Of a DNA stretch of 64,000 nucleotides, positions 7,984 to 17,845 are shown one piece after another. The position numbers and the translations under genes are program-made. The first letter of the stretch is position 1, and every line of letters starts with the position of its first letter. Origin of the DNA: Microvirga sp. 17 mud 1-3 (GTDB lineage: Bacteria; Pseudomonadota; Alphaproteobacteria; Rhizobiales; Beijerinckiaceae); the NCBI RefSeq assembly GCF_003151255.1, contig NZ_CP029481.1, positions 3,472,001 to 3,536,000 on the forward strand. Reading direction: 5' to 3'. The notes below the pieces were generated by a model, which was not told the origin of the DNA, made no database searches, and saw only the letters and a program-made list of their open reading frames with translations.

Positions 7984-10095
7984 TCACTCCACGCGCACGA
8001 CGACGCTGTCGGTCGCGCCCTTCGCGTCGATCACCGACAGGCGCACGAAGCCCGCGCCCGGCGGCTGCCAGAACGTCTCCCGGCGCACGGAGCGCCCGTC
8101 CCGCCCACCCTCGACCGGCGCTCCGTCCACCAGCCAGGTCAGCGGCGGCACGCCGCCGGAGGCCTTGAGGGCCAGGCTCCCGTGCTCGTCGGCCTCACCC
8201 GCGAAGCCGAGATCGACCCGCGAGCCGTCGAGTGGAAACGTGATCCTGAGGGGCGCCTGCACGGTCGACGCGAGGGTCTTGGGCACATCCTGGCGCACAT
8301 GGCGCAGGGGCGGCGGCAGGGTTGCGGTGGTCGCCTGGAGCGCGAAGGGCGGTATGGGCAGCGCTTCCGGCTCTGCCCCGAGGCGACCATAGGCATCGAA
8401 CAGGATCGGCGCGGCCGCCATGCGCCCGACAAGGCCCGGAACGGCGCTTCCGTCGGGCCGGCCGATCCAGACGCCGATGGTGTAGTTGCGGTCGTATCCC
8501 ACCGCCCAGGCGTCGCGATAGCCGTAGGACGTGCCGGTCTTGAATGCGATGCGCCCCGCAAGCGCATTGTCCGGCGGCGGCGCGCCGCGCAGGATGTCGA
8601 AGACATACCAGGCCGAGACCGGATCGGTGATCCGGCGGAGCGTGTCGGACGGAGCAGGTTCGCCGATGCGCCGCACAAGATCCGGCACCTCCCCGCCCCG
8701 GGCGAGCCCCGCGAAGATCCGCGTGAGGTCCGTGAGCGTGATGCCGAGGCCGCCGAGGCCGATGGCGAGGCCGGGCGCGGCCTCCTTCGGCATCGCGACG
8801 CCTGTCCCGGCCTGGTTCAGCCGCGCCAGAAGGCGGGCCGGGCCGAGCGCATTCAGGAGCTCGACCGCCGGCACGTTGAGGGAGAGCTGGAGCGCCCGCC
8901 GCGCCGTCACGGTGCCCTGGAAGCCGAGATCGAAATTCTCCGGTTGGTACGCGCCATAGCGCGAAGGCCTGTCGTCGAGCAGCGTCTCGGGATGCGCGAG
9001 TCCGCTCTCGAAGGCGAGCGCATAGATGACCGGCTTCAGGGCCGAGCCCGGAGAGCGCAGGGCCCGCGTCATGTCGATGGCGCCCGCCCGCTCGCGGCTC
9101 ATGTAATCCGGGCTGCCGACCTGCGCGCGGATCTCGCCGGTGGCGTTGTGGATCACCACGATGGCGAGGGACAGGCGCGCGTCGAACCGCTCGATCCGCT
9201 CCCGCGCGAGGCGCTCCAAATTCGCCTGGAGGCGTCCGTCCAGGGCAAGCCGTTGCATCTTCTCGGCAGGCCGGTCGGCCACCGCCTGCTCGGCCGCATG
9301 CGCGGCCAGCATCGGGAAGGCGTGACGCCGCTTCGGAACCGGCTCCGCCTTCGCGGCCTCGGCCTCCGCGGCCCCGATGACGCCGCGGGCACGGGCCCTG
9401 TCGAGAACCCGGTCCCGCGCCCGGCGGGCGGCCTGCGGATCCCGGTCCGGGCGTCGTATTTCGGGAGCCTGCGGCAGCGCCACGAGGAGCGCCGCCTCCG
9501 CGAAGGACAGGCGCTTCGGCTCACGCCCGAAATAGGACAGGCTCGCGGCCCGCGCGCCCTCCAGGTTTCCGCCATAAGGCGCAAGGGTGAGGTAAAGGGT
9601 GAGGATCTGGTCCTTGGTGAGCCGGCGCTCGAGCTGGATCGCCCGCACCATCTGGCGCAATTTCGCGCTCAGGCTCCGCTCCTCGCGCGGCTCCAGAAGG
9701 CGTGCCACCTGCATGGTGAGAGTGGAACCGCCGGACACGACGGCGCCGTTGCGCACGAACTGGGCGGCCGCTCTCAGCATGGCGAGCGGATCGACGCCGA
9801 TATGTTTCTCGAACCGCGCATCCTCATAGGCCGCGAGCATGGACAGGTAATGCGGGTCCACATCCGCCGTCGTGATGGGCAGGCGCCAGCGCCCCTCCTC
9901 GGTCACGAAGGGCCGCAGAAGCCGCCCGTCACGGTCGAGGACGACGGTCGAGCGCATCTCGGCGACGCTCATATCCACGGGGCCGAGGCTCTCCGCATAG
10001 CCCCAGAGGGCGAGCCCCGCCGTCACGGCAACGGCCGCCAGCCCGGCCGCGATGCGGCGGCCGGCCCGGGACAGCCGTGTGCCGCCCGCCCGCAT
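7984..10095 (-). CDS. pbpC: penicillin-binding protein 1C
   Basis: A 703-residue bifunctional peptidoglycan synthase. A short N-terminal anchor (about 13-33) precedes a GT51 transglycosylase with catalytic E91 (EDARF) and the GGSTLTMQ motif. The transpeptidase domain has S351-x-x-K354, SLN (405-407) and KTGTS from 519. A C-terminal domain of about 100 residues, ending SVVVRVE, is the Ig-like domain typical of PBP1C. All catalytic residues are present. The start codon overlaps the stop of the alpha-2-macroglobulin gene by one base, so the two are translationally coupled, as in the yfhM-pbpC pair of E. coli. It acts in the periplasm, probably in cell-wall repair. Confidence 0.93.
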   Translation of the reverse strand: MRAGGTRLSRAGRRIAAGLAAVAVTAGLALWGYAESLGPVDMSVAEMRSTVVLDRDGRLLRPFVTEEGRWRLPITTADVDPHYLSMLAAYEDARFEKHIGVDPLAMLRAAAQFVRNGAVVSGGSTLTMQVARLLEPREERSLSAKLRQMVRAIQLERRLTKDQILTLYLTLAPYGGNLEGARAASLSYFGREPKRLSFAEAALLVALPQAPEIRRPDRDPQAARRARDRVLDRARARGVIGAAEAEAAKAEPVPKRRHAFPMLAAHAAEQAVADRPAEKMQRLALDGRLQANLERLARERIERFDARLSLAIVVIHNATGEIRAQVGSPDYMSRERAGAIDMTRALRSPGSALKPVIYALAFESGLAHPETLLDDRPSRYGAYQPENFDLGFQGTVTARRALQLSLNVPAVELLNALGPARLLARLNQAGTGVAMPKEAAPGLAIGLGGLGITLTDLTRIFAGLARGGEVPDLVRRIGEPAPSDTLRRITDPVSAWYVFDILRGAPPPDNALAGRIAFKTGTSYGYRDAWAVGYDRNYTIGVWIGRPDGSAVPGLVGRMAAAPILFDAYGRLGAEPEALPIPPFALQATTATLPPPLRHVRQDVPKTLASTVQAPLRITFPLDGSRVDLGFAGEADEHGSLALKASGGVPPLTWLVDGAPVEGGRDGRSVRRETFWQPPGAGFVRLSVIDAKGATDSVVVRVE

Positions 10096-13000
10096 CAGGG
10101 CCTCGCCTGCACCACCTCGACGGAGCCGAAGCCCGTCCGTCCGAAGCGCTCGGGACGATACATGTCCTCGACCTGCGCGGCAGGATGTACGTAGCGGCCA
10201 GGCGAGACCGCCCGCACCATATAGGCCACCGTGAAGAAGGCCGATTGGTCGGGCTGCCGGTCGAAGGCCGCAACGAAGCGGTCGTCGCGGTATTCCACAT
10301 GGGCGGGCTCCACGTCCCGCTTGAGCCAGGGCAGGCCCTCCACCGTGTCGCTGTCCACGAGCCGGGGATTGTCAATCTCGAAGCCGGCCGGCAACCGGTC
10401 GACCAGAAGGACGCGCGCCTGACGGGCCTCCGCCTCGGTGACCTTGAGGACCACCACGAGCCGCTCGTTCTGCCGCACGCCGGAGGGCTGAACCTGACTG
10501 CCGTCGAGCCGGTAGTAGCTGCGCTCCACCGTGTAGCCGCGCGACAAGGCGGGCTCCGGCTCGACCGGGTTGCCCGTCACGGTGACGACCGCCTGGACGG
10601 CGGCCGGCCCCGCATTGGCCAGGGTGACGGAACCGTCGTTCAAGGCGGCATCCCGATAGGTGCGGTAGAAGGCGCCCTTCCGCTCCGAACCATCCACCTT
10701 GAGCACCATCGCCTGCGCGTCGCGGGCCACGGCCTGGGCTGCGAGCACGAGCCAGGCCTCCTCCTGCGTGCTGGTGCGCCGGGTGCCGCGCTCCTCCTCG
10801 ATGACCCTCGCGACCGGCTGCATGACGGCCGGCACGCTGTCGGTCTCGGACGCGAGGGTGAGAAGCCCCGCCCCGTCACGCAGGCGCGACCCGTAATCGG
10901 CCCGGTAATCGCCCGTATCCTTCTCACTCCGCAGTTGATCGACGGCGGACGCGAAAGCCTTCTGGGCTCGGCCCCGGTCGCCCAGCAGGGCCAGGGCGGC
11001 GGCGATCTGGCCGCGCGCCAGAGCCGAGCGGAACTCACCCAGCTTGGTGTCGGCCAGATAGCGCAGATCGCCCATGACCGGGCGCCCGTTGCGCGCCAGC
11101 ACATAGGCCGCATAGGCGAGGTTCGCGGCGTTGTCCTCCACCTGCGTGGTGTTGGCCACGAAGTTGCGCAACCGGTCGAGGGCAAGCGTGAAAGCCACTT
11201 GCGGCACCGCGAAGCCACGTTCCCGCGCCCGGGTCAGGAAGTCCATCGCATAGGCATCAAGCCAGATGTCGTCCCCGCCGACGCTCCACAGACCGAAGGA
11301 GCCGTTGGAATCCTGGCGTGCCAGGATGCGCTCGATGGCCGAACGCACCCGCTCGTCCGCCTTCTCGTCGAGGGAGAGCTTCTCCTCCTCGGCGAGCGTG
11401 TTGACGTAGAGCAGCGGCAGGGCGCGGCTGACCACCTGCTCGGTGCAGCCGTAAGGATAGCGGTCGAGGGCCTGGAGGAGCCCCGGTACGTCGAGGCTCG
11501 CCATCGGCGAGACCGACAGGGACACGGCGCCACTTCCGGCGAGGATGTCGGCCACGAGATCCCGCGAGAGGGTGACGCTCGCACCCGGATCGAGGCTGCG
11601 CACCGTGCGGCGGGTGAGCGCCCCGGTGCCGGGCTGGATCGTGACCGCGAAGCGCTGCGACAATTCTCCGATCCCCGGCCCCTTGAGGGTGACGTCCACA
11701 ATCGCCGGGCCCTGCCCGCCGGCCGTGACCGGAATGGCGACGCTGCCCTTCGCCTTCTCGGCGAGCTTCACGGTCGAGCGCATGGCATCGGCCGCGACGA
11801 TCACGCCTCCGCGAATGTCGAGATCGACCGTATAATCCCCGGCCGGGCCCTCCACATTGTCGATCTGAAGGAAGAACCGCGAACGGTCGCCCACCGACAG
11901 GAAGCGCGGCATCGTGCCGGCGAGCACCACGGGATCGCGCACGATCACGTCGGCGGATGCGCTGCCGACCCGTTCCTTTGTCCAGGCAACCGCCATCACG
12001 CGCACGGTGCCGTTGAAGGCCGGGATCTCGAAATCCACATGCGCGGTGCCGTCGGGCCCGACCGTCACGACGCCCGAATAGCGCGCGAGCGGCTCCTGGG
12101 TCGGCGGGATGCCATCAAGAGGCTTCGGCTCCATGTCGCCGCCGGAGCGGATCGCGCCGCGGGTGCCCTGCATGCCGTCGATGAGATAGCCGTAGAGGTC
12201 GCGGATCTCGGAGGAGAGCTGCTTTTGCCCGAAGAAGTGGCTCGTCGGGTTCGGTGCCTCGTAGCGGGTGAGGTTGAGGATGCCCACATCCACGGCCGCG
12301 ACGGTGATCCGCGCCTCCTCGCCGGGCCTCAGCCCTTCGACCTTGACCGGCAGGCTCAAGGTCCCACGCGGGCGGATCTTGTCAGGAGCGTTGAGGTTGA
12401 CGGCAAGCGAGCGCGCCTCCCGGTCGATCTCGAACCAGGCGGTGCCGAGCGCGCGCCCCGGCATGCGCCGCGCCGCTTTGTCGAGCGGGCGATGCGCCAT
12501 GACGACGATGTAGGCTCCCGGGCCCCATTCGGCCTTGACGGGCAGGCTCACATCCGTGCCGGACGCCGCCACATCCACCACGCGGATGTCCTGCACCTTG
12601 TCGCTCACGACCGCGAGGGTCGCCTTGCCGGCGAAGCGCGGGTTGAGCCGCAGCTTCATGGTGTCGCCCGCACGGTAGCTCGCCCGGTCGAGTGTCATGT
12701 CGAGAAGGTCCGGCGTGTCGGCCGTCTGGTCGCCCGACCACCCCACCGTGAAGGACAGGCTGGTCTGGGCCGTGTCGCCGAGATCGGCAGCGCTCACGTC
12801 GAGCCGATAGGTGCCCCATTCCACGGGCGCCGAGATACGCGCCGGCGCATCCGCCTTCACGTCGATGCGTCCGTCCGCGACGCGGCGGGTGTTCTTGACC
12901 GGCTCATAGCTCCAGCGCCCGTCCGAATTGTACCATTGATAGCGCCGCTCGATCTTGTAGAGGTTCCAGGTCGCCGGACCCGCGAGGCGCTTGCCCGCAG

Positions 13001-15353
13001 GATCCGCGAGGACCACGTCGAAGGTGGCGTTCGCGCCCTCACCGAGCTGGCCTGAAAAGTTCTTGCGCACACCGACCACAGGACCTTTCGGCAGGATCGG
13101 GAGCGTCACGCTGCGCTCCACGGCCCGCCCTCCGGCCTCCGCGACGCGAAGGGTGATGCGGGCCTCGGTGGGACGCGGCGCTCCGACGTTCTGGACCGGG
13201 ATCTGGAGACTGGCGCGCCCCTGCGCATCCGTCGTGGCGGCCTGCTCGATCTCGACCGTGGAGGCCTCGACGGCCTCGTCGTCGAGGCCGACCGCGAAAC
13301 CCTCGAGCCCCTTCACGCCGCTCGCAGCCGCTGCCGCAACCGCGACCTCGCCCGTCACCGTGAGGTCAGCGCCCGGCGCGCCGTAGAGATAGCGGGCCGA
13401 CAGGTCGATGGGGGCGGGTTGGCCCGGGCGCAGGGCCTCGGCCTTCGGCTGAAGGTTCACCTCCAGCCGCTCGGGCACGTAATCCTCGACGAGGAAGCTC
13501 GTCTCGCCGACGGAGGGGCCCTTCGGGTCCGTGTAGGCGGCGATCCGCCAAGTGCCGCGTAAAGAACCCGGCAGGATCGGGATCGACAGGGCGCGCCCGC
13601 CGAGCCCCTGGTCCTCCACCAAGGCGCGACGGTATTCCACCCCGTCCGGACGGCGGACCACGAGGGTGAGCGGGACATTGGGCACGGCCGTGCCCCTGAC
13701 GTCGCGCAGGAGCGCCGTGAGCGCCACGGTCTCGCCGGTGCGATAGACGCCCCGCTCCGTGTAGAGATACGCATCCATAGTACCCGAAACGACGCGTCCC
13801 TTGACGCCCCGGTCGCTCAGGTCGAAGGCCGCCGAACCGAGATCGAGGAAGCCGTAATCGTCCCCCATGGTCGCGACCACGAGGCCGGGTGCAAGACCGC
13901 CCTCGCCCTTGGCAAGGCCCGGATCGAACTGGGCGACGCCCGTCGCGTCGGTCTTCTTCGTGGCCAGCACCTCGTTGTTGCGGGCCACGAGCCGGATCTC
14001 CACGTCGGCCCTCGGTGCTGCGCTCGCAAGCGAGCGCACGAAGACCTGGACGCCGCCCTTGCCCGTGAAGGCCGTCAGCCCGAGATCCGACACCACGAAC
14101 CATTGCGTGGCGATATTGCCGAAATCCTCGTCGCCCGAGCTGCCCGGCGGGTCGCCGTCATTGGGCTTGGCGGTCATCACGTAGATGCCGGGCTCCAGCC
14201 TGCCGACCGCTTCCATGACCGGGAAGGCCGTGATCACGTCCCGGTTGAGTTCGGAGGCGGTGTCGAGCGTGCCGCTCCAGATTTTCACGCCCTTCTCGCG
14301 ACCGATTTCGGCGGCGGAATAGCGCGAGAGCTGGCCGAGGAAATCGTAGGATCGCACGGTCGGCAGAAGGCTGCGGTCGCCGATCCGGTAAACCTCCACG
14401 TCCACCTTGCGGGTGTTGACGGATACGACCGGGATGCCCTCCTGCCCGGTGCTCGGCAGGACATAGTTGCGGCCCGTGAACCGGGCCTGGGGAGCACGGT
14501 CGCGCACGTAGATCTCGTAATCGGCGGAGGCCAGGAGGCTCTCGCCGACGGAGGACGGCAGGCCCTGCCGCAGCACCACCGCATAGCGCTCGCTGTGCTT
14601 CAGGCCATCGACGCAAAGCTGCTGCCCCTCGACCGAAACCGCTGGGCTCGCATTGCCCGAGACGGCCACGAAGGGCGCGAAATCGACCTTGCCGGCCGCG
14701 AGCGGATCCGAGAACTGGAAGCACACCCGGGGCGAGGCAGCGTCGGAATCCACCTTGAAGTCGAGGACGCGGAAGCCATGCTCCTCGCGCAGCGGCTCAT
14801 AGACGGCGCGGATGGCGGGATCGTCCTTGAGCTGAAGGCTCGCCGCATAGGCATTGAGGGCCGGGCGCCAATATTGCTGCGCCGCATAAGCCTGCCCGAG
14901 AAGGGCCAGCGCCGCGGCCTCGCCCGCTGGGGTCATGGCCCGCTGATAGGCCGCGAAGGAAGCGGCGAGCCGACGGTTCTGCAGGTTCTCCCGCTCCTCC
15001 CAATTGTCGCCGGGGACGACCGCGAGAGCCGCACGGGCATAGCCGGTCCAGTTGGCCGCATTTCCGGGCTCGAGGGCGATCGCCGCCGCGAAGGCGTTCA
15101 TGGCCTGGTTGGCGAGGCCGCGCCCCAGCATCGTCTCGCCGCTGCGGCGCAGGGCGGCGGCGTTCCGGTCGCCCGCGAAGCCTGCGCTCTCCTTCTTCAG
15201 CGCCTGCTCCAGCCGCACGGCCTGGCTCGCCAGTTCGTCGCTGACGAAAGGCTTCTGCGCCTGCTGGGCATGAGCCGGCAGGGACCCATCCATGAGGGAT
15301 CCGGCCATCATCCCAACGGCAATGACGGCCGCGCGCATCAAACGACGGATCAT
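10095..15353 (-). CDS. bacterial alpha-2-macroglobulin, thioester-containing
   Basis: A 1752-residue protease-trapping protein. The N-terminal signal peptide (to about residue 29, ending PAHAQ) lacks a lipobox cysteine, unlike E. coli YfhM, so the protein may be soluble in the periplasm rather than lipid-anchored. MG-type beta domains fill the first 1100 residues, with a bait-like segment between. The thioester motif is intact (YGCTEQ, Cys1303 to Gln1306), followed by the helical thioester domain and a C-terminal receptor-binding-like domain. It is thought to trap invading proteases that have breached the outer membrane while PBP1C repairs the wall. The one-base overlap with pbpC supports this pairing. 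Family assignment is firm; the absence of lipidation is my inference. Confidence 0.93.
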   Translation of the reverse strand: MIRRLMRAAVIAVGMMAGSLMDGSLPAHAQQAQKPFVSDELASQAVRLEQALKKESAGFAGDRNAAALRRSGETMLGRGLANQAMNAFAAAIALEPGNAANWTGYARAALAVVPGDNWEERENLQNRRLAASFAAYQRAMTPAGEAAALALLGQAYAAQQYWRPALNAYAASLQLKDDPAIRAVYEPLREEHGFRVLDFKVDSDAASPRVCFQFSDPLAAGKVDFAPFVAVSGNASPAVSVEGQQLCVDGLKHSERYAVVLRQGLPSSVGESLLASADYEIYVRDRAPQARFTGRNYVLPSTGQEGIPVVSVNTRKVDVEVYRIGDRSLLPTVRSYDFLGQLSRYSAAEIGREKGVKIWSGTLDTASELNRDVITAFPVMEAVGRLEPGIYVMTAKPNDGDPPGSSGDEDFGNIATQWFVVSDLGLTAFTGKGGVQVFVRSLASAAPRADVEIRLVARNNEVLATKKTDATGVAQFDPGLAKGEGGLAPGLVVATMGDDYGFLDLGSAAFDLSDRGVKGRVVSGTMDAYLYTERGVYRTGETVALTALLRDVRGTAVPNVPLTLVVRRPDGVEYRRALVEDQGLGGRALSIPILPGSLRGTWRIAAYTDPKGPSVGETSFLVEDYVPERLEVNLQPKAEALRPGQPAPIDLSARYLYGAPGADLTVTGEVAVAAAAASGVKGLEGFAVGLDDEAVEASTVEIEQAATTDAQGRASLQIPVQNVGAPRPTEARITLRVAEAGGRAVERSVTLPILPKGPVVGVRKNFSGQLGEGANATFDVVLADPAGKRLAGPATWNLYKIERRYQWYNSDGRWSYEPVKNTRRVADGRIDVKADAPARISAPVEWGTYRLDVSAADLGDTAQTSLSFTVGWSGDQTADTPDLLDMTLDRASYRAGDTMKLRLNPRFAGKATLAVVSDKVQDIRVVDVAASGTDVSLPVKAEWGPGAYIVVMAHRPLDKAARRMPGRALGTAWFEIDREARSLAVNLNAPDKIRPRGTLSLPVKVEGLRPGEEARITVAAVDVGILNLTRYEAPNPTSHFFGQKQLSSEIRDLYGYLIDGMQGTRGAIRSGGDMEPKPLDGIPPTQEPLARYSGVVTVGPDGTAHVDFEIPAFNGTVRVMAVAWTKERVGSASADVIVRDPVVLAGTMPRFLSVGDRSRFFLQIDNVEGPAGDYTVDLDIRGGVIVAADAMRSTVKLAEKAKGSVAIPVTAGGQGPAIVDVTLKGPGIGELSQRFAVTIQPGTGALTRRTVRSLDPGASVTLSRDLVADILAGSGAVSLSVSPMASLDVPGLLQALDRYPYGCTEQVVSRALPLLYVNTLAEEEKLSLDEKADERVRSAIERILARQDSNGSFGLWSVGGDDIWLDAYAMDFLTRARERGFAVPQVAFTLALDRLRNFVANTTQVEDNAANLAYAAYVLARNGRPVMGDLRYLADTKLGEFRSALARGQIAAALALLGDRGRAQKAFASAVDQLRSEKDTGDYRADYGSRLRDGAGLLTLASETDSVPAVMQPVARVIEEERGTRRTSTQEEAWLVLAAQAVARDAQAMVLKVDGSERKGAFYRTYRDAALNDGSVTLANAGPAAVQAVVTVTGNPVEPEPALSRGYTVERSYYRLDGSQVQPSGVRQNERLVVVLKVTEAEARQARVLLVDRLPAGFEIDNPRLVDSDTVEGLPWLKRDVEPAHVEYRDDRFVAAFDRQPDQSAFFTVAYMVRAVSPGRYVHPAAQVEDMYRPERFGRTGFGSVEVVQARP

Positions 15354-15481
15354 GGATTCTCCCCTGCCCTTCCGTGCGGCGAGAGCCTAGAGCATTTTTG
15401 GGCGGAGGGGGATTCGGTTCGCGATGAAAAAATTCTGCTGATGCGCAGTGTGAGGCGAGACGCCGTGGAGCGTGTGCTCCG

Positions 15482-17299
15482 TCAGGCCTGGTGCTCCCGG
15501 CGCATGCCCTCGTTCACGGTCTCCTCGCCGAGAGCGCCGCGATGGGCCTTATCGAGCTCCTCGCTGTAGCGGCGCAGGAGGTGGCTCTCGGTCAGGAGCC
15601 CCAGGACCTTGCGGTTCTGTCCATTGTCCACCACCGCGAGCTCTTCGCTCTGAGTCTGGTCGAAGATGCTCGCCGCCTCCTTCACGTTCATGGCCGGGAC
15701 CAGCATGTCGTCCCGGTAGCGCAGGAGGGACGCGATGTTGTCGCCCGCATCGGCCTCCAGGCCGGACCCGTAGGCCTCAGGGACGAGGATGATGCCCGCA
15801 TAGCGGCCTGCCTCGTCGGCGGCCACGACCCGCTGCGCGGAGCCGAGCGGGAACTTCCGACGGAATTCCGTCAGGGTTGCGGGGATCTGGATGGTCTTGA
15901 CGTCGCGCCGCATCATCCGCCCGACGGTCAGGCTGCGCAGCCAGCCCACGTCCTGCGCGCTGCGGATGGTCTCGCCGCGCAGGTGCAGGCGCCATGTGGA
16001 GAAGGAATAGCCGAAGGTCTGGCGCACCACGATGGCGGCCATGATCGAGGCCGTGAGCACGATCCCGCTGATGGCGAGATCGCCCGTCGTCTCGAGGGCC
16101 AGGAACGTGATGGTCAGCGGCCCGCCGACAATGCCGACCGCGAGCGACGCCATGCCGACAATGGCGGAGACCACCGGGTCCACCGCAAGCGGCATGATCG
16201 GCCCGGCCACGATGGCGAAGATCTTGCCAAGGAGCACCCCGAGGAGAAGGGACGCGAAGAACAGGCCGCCGCGGAAACCCGAGCCGAGGGAGATCGCCGA
16301 GGCCGCAACCTTGGCGGCGAAGAGCAGCGCCAGCATCCAGAGGCCGAGCCCGCTCTCCAACTGGATGTGAAGCGCCCCGTGACCGGCCGACAGGGCCTGC
16401 GGGACGAAGAGCCCGATTCCTCCGACCGCCAGCCCTCCGATGGCAGGCCGGAAGATCGGCGGGCAGCGCGTGGCCACGAAGGCCCGCTCGACCAGAGTCA
16501 CGAGCCGCATGATCCCGACCGACACGCCGCCCGCCACCAGCCCGAGCAGGAGGAACGGGAAGTAATCCCCGGCCGTCAGCTCCGGCACGGGCGGCACGTC
16601 GATGAGATTCGGGGCCGTCTGGAGCACATGGCCGACCAGGACGGCCGCGAGCGTGGCGGCCATGACGGGCGCGACGGTCGCGATGGAATAGACGCCGATG
16701 ATCAGTTCGAAGCCGTAGAACGCGCCGGTGAACGGCGCATTGAACGCGCACGCGATGGCGCCGGCTGCACCGCACCCTACGAGGACGCGCACGTCGCTCC
16801 GGCGCAGGTTCAGGCGCCGCGCGGCCCAGGAGGCGATGCCGGATCCCATCTGCGTGTAGCCGGCCTCCAGGCCCACCGAGGCGCCGAACCCATTGGACAG
16901 GATGGTCTGAATGCCCACGATCGCGCTGTCGCTCAAGGACAGGCGGCCCCCATGGAGGGCGTTGGCCTCGATCGGGTCCACGAGGTGGGTCGACCGGTAG
17001 CGGGAGACGAGCCAGGCGCTCAAGCCTACCAATGCTCCGCCGAGGGCCGGGATGAGGGCATGGCGCGGCTCGATGGACGAGAGCGCGCTCAGGCTTTCGT
17101 CCAGGGTGATCTCGAAGAGCAGGCTGTGCAGCAGCCGCACGATGAAGCCCATGGCCGAGACGATGACGCCCGAGACCGCCCCGACCACGGCCGCCAGCAT
17201 GACGAACGGCACCTCGCGCCGCCGGATCAGGGCCTGGAGGCGTGGGTGATTCAACAGACGGTCGGGGGAAAAGGCTTTCACAACGAAACCACGGAACAA
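15482..17299 (-). CDS. ClC-family chloride channel/transporter with CBS domains
   Basis: A 605-residue membrane protein with about 10-12 hydrophobic segments between residues 30 and 430, followed by a cytoplasmic CBS pair (about 445-590) that usually binds adenine nucleotides. The gating-glutamate region reads GLEAGYTQ with Glu145 kept, in place of the classic GREGP. The GSGIP filter loop is replaced by a divergent segment near residue 108 (VDPIEANALHGG), so ion selectivity may differ from the E. coli exchanger. The frame opens with TTG and has no clear ribosome binding site; a GTG at 17281 is an alternative. It follows the LprI-like gene in the same direction. Confidence 0.87.
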   Translation of the reverse strand: MFRGFVVKAFSPDRLLNHPRLQALIRRREVPFVMLAAVVGAVSGVIVSAMGFIVRLLHSLLFEITLDESLSALSSIEPRHALIPALGGALVGLSAWLVSRYRSTHLVDPIEANALHGGRLSLSDSAIVGIQTILSNGFGASVGLEAGYTQMGSGIASWAARRLNLRRSDVRVLVGCGAAGAIACAFNAPFTGAFYGFELIIGVYSIATVAPVMAATLAAVLVGHVLQTAPNLIDVPPVPELTAGDYFPFLLLGLVAGGVSVGIMRLVTLVERAFVATRCPPIFRPAIGGLAVGGIGLFVPQALSAGHGALHIQLESGLGLWMLALLFAAKVAASAISLGSGFRGGLFFASLLLGVLLGKIFAIVAGPIMPLAVDPVVSAIVGMASLAVGIVGGPLTITFLALETTGDLAISGIVLTASIMAAIVVRQTFGYSFSTWRLHLRGETIRSAQDVGWLRSLTVGRMMRRDVKTIQIPATLTEFRRKFPLGSAQRVVAADEAGRYAGIILVPEAYGSGLEADAGDNIASLLRYRDDMLVPAMNVKEAASIFDQTQSEELAVVDNGQNRKVLGLLTESHLLRRYSEELDKAHRGALGEETVNEGMRREHQA

Positions 17300-17350
17300 T
17301 TGGCCCGTGGTTTGTCATGGCCCCCAGGGGGTGTCAAAGGTTTATGTGGC

Positions 17351-17773
17351 CTACCGGTTAAGGTAACGGTCCGTCAGTTCCTGGGTCCTGATCTTCGTCT
17401 TCTGCAGGTCGCAGGCAAGCGTCGCCGGACCCATACCGGTGCCCTGGAACCACTCGTAGCCGACCGGCTCGCCGCAATCCGCATCGCGGAACGCCACCCA
17501 GGCCCGCTGGGCCTTCTGAAGGGCCTGCTTCCAGTTGCGGCGCTGCTCGGCGGACATGTCGCCGCTCTTGTCGATGGCAGCCAGCGCCTTCTTGTAGACG
17601 CCGTTGAGTTCCCCGTCGGCGGCCTTCAGGGCTTTGTCCAGGCAGGCGCTCTGAGCGTAGGTGGAGGTCTCCGAGTCGCAGGGCGTGGCGGGGGCGCTCT
17701 GGGCGAATGCGCCCGAGGTCGGAATCGCGATGGCCAGGACAATGCCTGCGAGAAGGGCGGACGGATATTTCAT
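17351..17773 (-). CDS. LprI-like (DUF1311) secreted protein
   Basis: A 140-residue exported protein with a Sec signal peptide ending at about residue 24 (GAFAQ). The mature part has the lysozyme-inhibitor LprI N-terminal pattern: a Cys pair around the first helix (C32, C44), the repeat-like ALKAADGELNGVYKKAL segment, and the WVAFRDADC and LACDLQKTKIRT motifs. Members are small periplasmic helical proteins, some proposed to inhibit lysozyme, but most have no tested function. It sits 51 bases upstream of the ClC gene and is divergent from the peptidoglycan-binding gene at 17846. Confidence 0.82.
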   Translation of the reverse strand: MKYPSALLAGIVLAIAIPTSGAFAQSAPATPCDSETSTYAQSACLDKALKAADGELNGVYKKALAAIDKSGDMSAEQRRNWKQALQKAQRAWVAFRDADCGEPVGYEWFQGTGMGPATLACDLQKTKIRTQELTDRYLNR

Positions 17774-17845
17774 GAAAGGGTTCCACCGTCTGGTGTTTGG
17801 GAACGGGCTCTGCGAAAATAATCCGGATCTTGAGGGAGACGCCAG

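Noticed and set aside
8182..13055. Very long plus-strand open frames (670 and 992 codons) opposite pbpC and the alpha-2-macroglobulin gene
   Set aside because: They are mirror frames of GC-rich coding DNA, Arg/His/Gly-rich with no family similarity, while the minus-strand products have complete catalytic motifs.
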